36,088 bases of DNA from a virus. Where the stretch lies: IMG/VR virus record IMGVR_UViG_3300017734_000027, positions 1 through 36,088 of that record; one strand, 5' to 3'. Position numbers and translations under genes: made by a program. This document shows positions 16,301 through 21,737 of this stretch, one piece after another. The notes beneath the pieces were generated by a model. The model ran no database searches. It saw nothing but the letters and a program-made list of their open reading frames with translations, and was not told the DNA's origin. Each line of letters starts with the position of its first letter. Positions within the stretch are counted from its first letter, which is position 1.

Positions 16301-19300
16301 CTGGATTAAGGTTATTACACGATGGCTCTAATGCTCATATAATTAATGGAGGTACTGGAGATTTAAACTTTAAAAATGACGCTTCTGATAAAGATATATA
16401 CTTTACTGGTACAGATGGAAGTACTGCTGTAACTGCTTTAACCTTAGATATGTCAGAGGGTGGTAACGCAACTTTTGCAGGAACAATAACCACAACAAGC
16501 ACAGCAACAGGGGCTATAACTCTTAATGGTGGTACTGGGGTATCAACTACAGGTGCTTTTATTTTAAGACAAAACGGTGATGGTTCGGGTAATGGTATGG
16601 CTATTACAAGTAGTCACGCTACTAGCCACAGAATATGGAAAGACGCTGATGGAGTTTTAAATATTGGCGGTAGTGGTAATCCAAATGCTTTTCAACAAGA
16701 TATTACAGGTAATGTAACTATTGAAGGTGATGGTACTTTTTCAGGTGATGTTGGAATAGGCACAATGCCATCAGGTGGTCCACAAGCTGCTTTACATGTT
16801 TCTGGACCGTTTAACACTAATGCACCCACAGGTAATGGTGTTTTAATGGGGTTATATAATAGCACGCATGGCTATATACAATTAAATGGTACCTCTGGTG
16901 GTTATATAGATTTTTCTGTTTCAGGTGTAGATCATAAAGGTAGAATATTATATGATAATACCTCTAATTATATGCGTTTTGATACTAATGGTAGTGAAAA
17001 ATTGCGCATTGCCTCTAATGGTAATGCAACTTTTACAGGCGCTGTTACAGCTACGGCTTTTGGATCTACAAATATAGTAACAAATAAAGTTGTTAAATTT
17101 GATGGAACTTATTTCAATGATTCTACTATTACAGATACTGGCTCAGCAATTACATTAGGCTCAGCAACAACAATTAGTAATAAACTTTTTGTTGATGGGG
17201 GCTATGGTGTTCAAAAAGGAACATATGCTGAAAGAACTTTTACATCAGGTTATTTTGCAAATGGAACATCTAATCTAGGTATACTTCTAGAATTACAAAA
17301 TGTTGCAATACAGGGTATGCTTAAAATAACTTTATCCGGCAGTTATTCTCATCAAAATATAACAGGTGAGCTTGAAGTTATAATACCTTTTGGTTTTAAT
17401 CCTGGCTCAGGAAATAGTAGTGGTATTTGGGGTAATGGCTCAAATAAAGCAATTAGAGCAACAGGTGGAATAGGCGATGCATTCACTGTCGGTGATTTAG
17501 CTTGGAGTCCTTCAACACAAAGACATTATATACCTATATATAAAATAAATTCGCATGGTAACTCTGTAAAAGTTAGAGTGCAATATTTTGGTGGTAGTGC
17601 GCAAGAAATTGAAAACTTTAATTTAACATCACCAGCTGCAGTAACAATACCAACAGAATATCAAACAAAACATAAATCAATAACACAAGGAGATTTAGAT
17701 TTAAAAGGTGACTTATATATACCAGGATATATAAATCATACTGGTGATTCTGGGACTGCAATTGGATTTGATGCTAACGATGTTATAAGATTAAAAACAG
17801 CTAGCTCAACAGCATTGCAAATTGATTCAAGTCAAAATGTAAAAGTTGTAGCTGGTAAGTTACAAATTAGTGGTGATAATGATCATTTTGTAGAACTTGT
17901 ACAAAGTGGTGATGGTGATTTTACTATTGATGCACCAGATGATCTTAGGTTAGACGCAGGAGGTGGTGATGTAGTATTAAGAGCAGGTGGTACTGAATAC
18001 GCTAGATTAACACATAACAATACAGGTTTAAATGTTACAACATCAGAATCGAATTCTAGTATATATTTATCACCAAATGGAACAGGTAATGTATATGCAA
18101 GTACAGATACTTTTATTATAACCGCAACAGAAGGTGAAATTGCAAAATTATTATTAAGAACAGACGAGGGCGATGACAATGGGGATGATTGGTACATACA
18201 AAACCACACCAATAATAATTTATTATTTACAAATGATAGAACAGGTTCACAATTAGCAAATCTAACATTAACCCCTCAAAGTCCTTCAAGTAGTGCAATA
18301 GCAACTTTTGCAGGTGATGTAGTAGTTGGAAATAGAATTCAAACAGCGGTTGGGAGCTCGGGAGCCCCAACATATACTTTTACTGGTAAAACTGATACTG
18401 GTATGTATGCTCGTGATCACAGTAGTAATGATAGATTAGCGTTTTCAGTAGATGGTTCGGAAAGAGGTTATTTTGATTCAAATGGTTTTCAAGTAGTAGG
18501 CAATGTGTATCTAAACTCAGGTAATTCGTTTAGAAACTATTCTGGTGTATGGGCTGCTACAACAGGTCAGACAGGTAATGGATTTACATTTTCTAATACA
18601 GCAGATAACAGCGGCGCTGTATTACTAAGTATTACATCTGACTCTTCTTCGGCTTCGGCTTCAGTTGCAACTTTTTCAGGTAAAGTTAGTGTTGGAGGTG
18701 GTGATATATCAACAGCACAAATGGCTTTAAAAGGTCAACAAAGTTTATTGAGTTTTATTAGAGGAACTTCTGGTGATGCTCAATTTTTTATGAGCTCTGA
18801 CTCATCAAAATTATACTTTACACATACAGATATACAAAGCACTAATCAAATTTTAACATTAAACTCAAGCGACGAATCTGCAACTTTTGCAGGTGATGTA
18901 TTATTAGGAGATGGACAAAAAGCTAAATTTGGTGATAACCCAGATCTACAAATATATCATAACGGATCACATAGTTTTATACAAGATGTAGGTGCTGGTG
19001 ATTTAAGATTATTAGCGAGCTCAATAAAATTACAAAATACTTCTGAATCTAATATATTAACATTAGCTAGTGATTTATCTGCAACTTTTGCAGGTTCTGT
19101 AACTGCTTCGGGAGATATTATTGCAAGTGGTCAAGCATCACCTACAATAAGTATATCAAGTAATACCGCGGGTACAGGTAAAACTTATTCTTTAATATCA
19201 AGATTTGATGGAGACTTTGAGATTCGAAATGGTAATACAAATTTTTTATTAATTGATGGTACAGCAAATAGCGCAACTTTTGCAGGTGTAGTAATAGCTC

Positions 19301-19896
19301 CATTAGGAAATAAAGGTGCAGCATCATATAGTTTTACTGGAGATACAAATACGGGAATGTTTTCAGATTCTGCTGATACACTGAAATTTGCAGCGGGAGG
19401 CAATACTATGCTCCATGTAAATGTAAATGCAGGAAAAGTAGGAGTTGCTGGAAGTTTAACAGTGTCTTCAGATATTGAAGATAGAGACATACCTTGTTTG
19501 TTTAATAGTAATTGGTATGACGGAACATCTAACGCGATATTACTAGTGCCATTTAATAGACATGATAATGAAGCAACAGTTTCTAGTAAATCATATTATC
19601 ATTACTTAACTATGCCCGCTGCTGGAAAAGTAACTAAAGTTGTTATGAGAACCGTAACAGGTAGCGCAAGTAGCGGCATGACAACACAGCTTTTCCTTTA
19701 TGTAAATGGTTCACAGGTGACTAGTAGCTCAGAGTTAACCATTTCAGGCAGTACAATAACATGGTCACCAACATCAAGTAATACATTCGCCGAAGGAGAT
19801 GAATTGAGTTTTGGTTACCAAAAAAATGCGTCAGGAAAAACATGGGATGGAGTTTCTATGGGAATTATAGTAGAATTAACAGATTACGATATATAA
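13393..19896 (+). CDS. Giant tail fibre protein 2 (2167 aa)
   Basis: The largest complete gene here. It starts MAQIKKLSTELQVKDKLL, anchor type A as in the 113-aa protein at 6644. The shaft is built from repeats of about 30-150 residues whose ends read NATFAGNV or SATFSGDV. Globular domains appear to interrupt it: about residues 230-380 (WYKIGALSSFGQGGNVAVIE...YYTVRKSTGTW), about 1270-1430 (TYAERTFTSGYFANGTSNLG...VRVQYFGGSAQEIE) and a C-terminal domain (about 2025-2167, DRDIPCLFNSNWYDG...). The shared LIIERG...LWDEGDDAFVF module lies at about 770-836. Internal direct DNA repeats make it prone to recombination. It is the probable main host-range fibre. A nucleotidyltransferase-like gene follows one base later. 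Confidence 0.85.
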   Translation: MAQIKKLSTELQVKDKLLDTSGDAGSSGQILSSTGTGTNWINAATFSGGTVANAATFSSLATFNNDILGNGHIYGRAVDGQSSRLYRFGGLYLTWDSDSYGTNDSHSLRSTYGNNFTDSITLNSYNHIRFNIDSNDNNSTSYFEVGDGVTDTSNVIFRLNQDGNINTTGNITFDSTTNHSLNSVVNLVLNADSDSNSSTAYRNIIFKSRGTETGRIDYEGNATFTGNVDYKPYHIPSTGGTAGWYKIGALSSFGQGGNVAVIEIEGHQGYNAANNQDYSIKLYFKTSNGNGGGPNNQNFNSWYERTGLNSSFIELVWKTSASNVYDLYMYIPTHSQYGYYTVRKSTGTWSHSGTSSSDPGANSSTILEATQLFNIDGPLTVESTATFAGNIQVGGFDDGSNYSATIGWNAVDSEAVGTKRSNLTFETGQTSVNQEDIYKWSIAMIAAPATVSGEEFGSDLAFLRSTRSNTYTDEPSLTLGRTGNATFAGNVTTSTGTLTINGGTENLLGSFVSTDSIAEIRIQDNSKYTRLLTVGTQFKIMPNNGSETLILDGNNDSATFKGSLTMPNYIIHDGDSDTQFGFSGANTFIVHTGGSDRFSITGDVGVVGATDFFIPQGRKLLLDGAGGHTYIEEESDSNLKFYVGGTEAMLVSNAGTHFTSTLTIPSYIYHASDPSTDTYFGFSGNDTFVVYTAAGKGIEIDSNRNVDFTGSVGVGVAGGSNAKLEVVSATGEVFRADAASGAFRIVADQTGVNTQGVLAHAGNATFSGDVTISGDLQVSGETTTTNVVNLDVSDNIIGLNRGSTSNANDSGLIIERGSTGNNAAFLWDEGDDAFVFGTTTANPAATGNITYAFAPIKAGSATFSGTVTADNIVKATNAGTENAMLQASATGTGYAGVYLDASNGDFSGNDYFSIVQKNDLSVEFDVRTNAGNTIFKSKGATNLTMDGANSTFSGDVSLGTGKSIYLSGTSGLRLLHDGSNAHIINGGTGDLNFKNDASDKDIYFTGTDGSTAVTALTLDMSEGGNATFAGTITTTSTATGAITLNGGTGVSTTGAFILRQNGDGSGNGMAITSSHATSHRIWKDADGVLNIGGSGNPNAFQQDITGNVTIEGDGTFSGDVGIGTMPSGGPQAALHVSGPFNTNAPTGNGVLMGLYNSTHGYIQLNGTSGGYIDFSVSGVDHKGRILYDNTSNYMRFDTNGSEKLRIASNGNATFTGAVTATAFGSTNIVTNKVVKFDGTYFNDSTITDTGSAITLGSATTISNKLFVDGGYGVQKGTYAERTFTSGYFANGTSNLGILLELQNVAIQGMLKITLSGSYSHQNITGELEVIIPFGFNPGSGNSSGIWGNGSNKAIRATGGIGDAFTVGDLAWSPSTQRHYIPIYKINSHGNSVKVRVQYFGGSAQEIENFNLTSPAAVTIPTEYQTKHKSITQGDLDLKGDLYIPGYINHTGDSGTAIGFDANDVIRLKTASSTALQIDSSQNVKVVAGKLQISGDNDHFVELVQSGDGDFTIDAPDDLRLDAGGGDVVLRAGGTEYARLTHNNTGLNVTTSESNSSIYLSPNGTGNVYASTDTFIITATEGEIAKLLLRTDEGDDNGDDWYIQNHTNNNLLFTNDRTGSQLANLTLTPQSPSSSAIATFAGDVVVGNRIQTAVGSSGAPTYTFTGKTDTGMYARDHSSNDRLAFSVDGSERGYFDSNGFQVVGNVYLNSGNSFRNYSGVWAATTGQTGNGFTFSNTADNSGAVLLSITSDSSSASASVATFSGKVSVGGGDISTAQMALKGQQSLLSFIRGTSGDAQFFMSSDSSKLYFTHTDIQSTNQILTLNSSDESATFAGDVLLGDGQKAKFGDNPDLQIYHNGSHSFIQDVGAGDLRLLASSIKLQNTSESNILTLASDLSATFAGSVTASGDIIASGQASPTISISSNTAGTGKTYSLISRFDGDFEIRNGNTNFLLIDGTANSATFAGVVIAPLGNKGAASYSFTGDTNTGMFSDSADTLKFAAGGNTMLHVNVNAGKVGVAGSLTVSSDIEDRDIPCLFNSNWYDGTSNAILLVPFNRHDNEATVSSKSYYHYLTMPAAGKVTKVVMRTVTGSASSGMTTQLFLYVNGSQVTSSSELTISGSTITWSPTSSNTFAEGDELSFGYQKNASGKTWDGVSMGIIVELTDYDI
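14056..19288 (+). repeat. Short interspersed direct repeats GCAACTTTT(G/T/A)CAGG inside the giant fibre gene
   Basis: At least 12 in-frame copies of GCAACTTTTnCAGG, most followed by T, occur at about 14056, 14545, 14845, 15682, 15973, 16468, 17026, 18301, 18667, 18880, 19081 and 19273, encoding ATF(A/S/T)G. The same codons are used almost every time (GCA ACT TTT) although synonymous choices exist. Related copies lie in the preceding fibre gene near 9217 and 9403. Several copies extend into GTGATGTA. Confidence 0.9.
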
Positions 19897-19897
19897 T

Positions 19898-20392
19898 ATG
19901 GGATATTTTGAAAATTTAAACACGGCAAACCTTAATCTTAAAACAGATGGAGAGGTAAGATATGTAAACGGAGGATATACACTTGTTCCTTGGATGGAAA
20001 GCTTAGACGATGATTTATACCAAGGTTGTATTGACGATCTATTAAAAATGAATTGGGCACATTATAAGTTATATTTAGTTGGAGGTCTTTTACAAGGCTG
20101 GAAAACAACTGATATAGATATTTGCATAACAGGAGAAGTTGATGAAAATTTACCAGTTTTAATGAAAGCAGCAATGAAGTTAGGCCCCTTTGACATGTAT
20201 TATGTAAAGTCTTTAGATGATATAAAAGGAACAGGCAATAGAATATGGGAATTTGCAAAACCTGATTGTAAACCACATGAAGGATCAGCTAGATGGCACG
20301 GACAATGGAAAGCTGATGGTATGTTCTGGATGACTGAAAAATTTGATCCTAAAGGTAGAACTTACGATAAAGAACCTTTAGCATTAAATTAA
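19898..20392 (+). CDS. Nucleotidyltransferase-fold protein next to the tail fibres
   Basis: A 164-residue protein with the pol-beta-type nucleotidyltransferase signature: YLVGGLLQGWKTTDIDICI, giving Gly62-Gly63, then Asp72-x-Asp74 after eight residues, and a third possible acidic ligand at Asp99 (GPFDMYYV). This fits hG(G/S)x7-13Dh(D/E)h. The C-terminal part is aromatic and charged (SARWHGQWKADGMFWMTE), unlike tRNA-processing or antibiotic-modifying members that I know. The donor and acceptor are unknown. It follows the 2167-aa fibre after one base (TAATATG), so it may modify a fibre, a receptor or a host RNA or protein, or the fold may have been recruited to a non-enzymatic virion or assembly role. 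Confidence 0.65.
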   Translation: MGYFENLNTANLNLKTDGEVRYVNGGYTLVPWMESLDDDLYQGCIDDLLKMNWAHYKLYLVGGLLQGWKTTDIDICITGEVDENLPVLMKAAMKLGPFDMYYVKSLDDIKGTGNRIWEFAKPDCKPHEGSARWHGQWKADGMFWMTEKFDPKGRTYDKEPLALN

Positions 20393-20402
20393 TAAAGTAA
20401 AA

Positions 20403-20421
20403 ATTACGTAAAATACGTAAT
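20403..20421. promoter_or_regulatory. Perfect inverted repeat ATTACGTA-AAA-TACGTAAT
   Basis: An 8-bp perfect inverted repeat with a 3-base spacer lies in the 66-base gap between the tail and packaging gene groups, about 38 bases before the ATG at 20459. No T-run follows, so an operator or promoter-proximal site is more likely than a terminator. A related TTACGTAA palindrome precedes the gene at 1077. Confidence 0.45.
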
Positions 20422-20458
20422 GATATAAACATAGTAATAACAATTAAAATTAAATTTT

Positions 20459-20725
20459 ATGACAAAGAAAACAGATGATTTAAAAATCACAGACGAAGAA
20501 TTAAAACTAATTCAAGAAAAAGTACAAGAAATTAATAATTTGCAAATGCAAGTTGGTGGATTGGAAATTCAAAAACAAATGGGTGTAATGCAAGTTAACC
20601 AAGCACAAGCTCAATTAGGAGAGTTACAAAAAACGCTTGAAGAGAAATATGGTAAAGTTTCAGTTAACTTAACTGACGGCACCATAAAAGAGATTGAAGA
20701 AGATGAGCCTAATAAGGAAGATTAG
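20459..20725 (+). CDS. Small coiled-coil protein
   Basis: An 88-residue protein, mostly one predicted coiled coil: DEELKLIQEKVQEINNLQ, then Gln/Leu-rich heptads through about residue 62, followed by a short strand-like segment GKVSVNLTDGTIKEI and an acidic tail (EEDEPNKED). The arrangement, a coiled coil followed by V-N-L-x-x-G-x-I, is familiar from small phage proteins just upstream of terminase genes. No signal peptide. It is probably an oligomeric assembly or scaffolding helper; its specific role is unknown. It is the first gene of the packaging group and overlaps the next gene by 23 bases. Confidence 0.7.
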   Translation: MTKKTDDLKITDEELKLIQEKVQEINNLQMQVGGLEIQKQMGVMQVNQAQAQLGELQKTLEEKYGKVSVNLTDGTIKEIEEDEPNKED

Positions 20726-20921
20726 TATAGGTAGAGATTATAAAAATGATGCAATGCATTATTCCGTTGGACAAGAAGTTTACGGTGGCCATACAATAGA
20801 TTCAATTATTGAAGAAGATAATAAATTTTCTATTTTTATTAAAAAAAAGAACGAGGTTTTACCTTGGAAAGATTTTAATAAGAATATGGCTGTTGCAGTT
20901 GAATATAATTTAGAGTATTAA
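20703..20921 (+). CDS. Small protein of unknown function
   Basis: A 72-residue beta-rich protein. I chose the ATG at 20703 (MSLIRKISIGRDYKND); a TTG at 20694 in the same frame is a less likely start. The segment HYSVGQEVYGGHTIDSIIEEDN, then KFSIFIKKKNEVLPWKDFN and AVAVEYNLEY, reads like a small beta-barrel that I have seen as an uncharacterised phage protein. It overlaps the coiled-coil gene by 23 bases and ends by TAATG overlap with the next gene, so it is translationally coupled to both. Function unknown. Confidence 0.6.
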   Translation: MSLIRKISIGRDYKNDAMHYSVGQEVYGGHTIDSIIEEDNKFSIFIKKKNEVLPWKDFNKNMAVAVEYNLEY

Positions 20922-21508
20922 TGCGTAGTGTTTTTGACTTTATAATCAAACCAAAAAATAAAAGATACGACAATATAAAACAAATCGATGATAAAGAGCT
21001 GATATTAAATTCAGAAATATCTGATCATCGATATGTAAGTCGTGTTGGTGTAGTTTTATCAACTCCTAAACTAGAAAATACCGAAATTAAAATAGGTGAT
21101 GAAGTTATTGTACATCATAATGTTTTTAGAAGATGGTATGATGTTAGGGGTGTAGAACAAAATAGCAGAAGTTATTGGGAAGATAATAAATATTTTGTTA
21201 AGTCAGACCAAATATTTTTATATAAAAGAAATAACAAGTGGTATTCGCCAAAGGGCTATTGTTTTATTAAACCAATTGAATCAAATAATATATTATTAGA
21301 AAAAGAAGTTCCATTAAGGGGTATTATCAAATATGTTGATAAAGAGCTTAAAGATATAAATAAAGAAGATTTAGTTGGATTTACACCGAGCAGTGAATAT
21401 GAATTTATTGTTAACGGTGAAAGATTGTATAGAGTATTAACTAATTCAATATCTATTAAGTATGAACGTCAAGGAAACGAAAAAGAATATAATCCAAGCT
21501 GGACATAG
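20921..21508 (+). CDS. Protein with two apparent GroES-like domains, upstream of terminase
   Basis: A 195-residue protein that looks like a tandem of two co-chaperonin-like beta barrels. Domain 1 (about 38-103) has VGVVLSTPKLENTEIKIGDEVIVHHN, which parallels the GroES core (GEVLAVG...VKVGDIVIFN), and ends KSDQIFLYK. Domain 2 (about 110-186) has YCFIKPIESNNILLEKEVP, RGIIKYVDKELKDINKEDLVGF and a closing strand LYRVLTNSISIKYE, aligning by eye with the phage GroES (KGKVISAG...KKDDIVRY...YYVLKLGDIVLVE). I recall related proteins beside terminase genes in marine phages. It could be a second lid for the phage or host GroEL, or a structural use of the fold. The assignment rests on pattern only. Its end overlaps the small terminase gene by 47 bases. 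Confidence 0.5.
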   Translation: MRSVFDFIIKPKNKRYDNIKQIDDKELILNSEISDHRYVSRVGVVLSTPKLENTEIKIGDEVIVHHNVFRRWYDVRGVEQNSRSYWEDNKYFVKSDQIFLYKRNNKWYSPKGYCFIKPIESNNILLEKEVPLRGIIKYVDKELKDINKEDLVGFTPSSEYEFIVNGERLYRVLTNSISIKYERQGNEKEYNPSWT

Positions 21509-21737
21509 AGCGGTCGAAGAACTTATTAAGGTTGCCAAAGAAGCTATTGTAGATTCAGATGATGATATATCAGCTGATAGGTTAAAAAATGCAGCCGCTA
21601 CTAAAAAGCTAGCTATATTTGATGCTTTTGAAATACTTAATCGAATACAAGAAGAGGAAAATATGTTAAATGATAAACCTAAGGAAATTAAAAAACAAAA
21701 TGTTTTTAAAGGGTTTGCTGAAGGAAGATCTAAGTAA
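21462..21737 (+). CDS. Probable small terminase subunit
   Basis: A 91-residue all-helical protein immediately before the large terminase. It has a leading helix (KKNIIQAGHRAVEELIKVAKEAI), an acidic turn (DSDDDISADRLKN), and a second helix (AAATKKLAIFDAFEILNRIQEEE), then a basic tail (KKQNVFKGFAEGRSK). The small terminase is expected to recognise the packaging site and form an oligomeric ring; the position, size and helical content fit, and I recall similar proteins before TerL in marine phages. No classical helix-turn-helix is certain. It overlaps the upstream gene by 47 bases in another frame and the TerL ATG by one base (TAATG). Confidence 0.6.
   Translation: MNVKETKKNIIQAGHRAVEELIKVAKEAIVDSDDDISADRLKNAAATKKLAIFDAFEILNRIQEEENMLNDKPKEIKKQNVFKGFAEGRSK

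Noticed and set aside
13393-19896. Repeats that could be mistaken for a CRISPR array
   Set aside because: They are in-frame, irregularly spaced coding repeats within one open fibre gene, with no palindromic repeat, spacers or cas genes.
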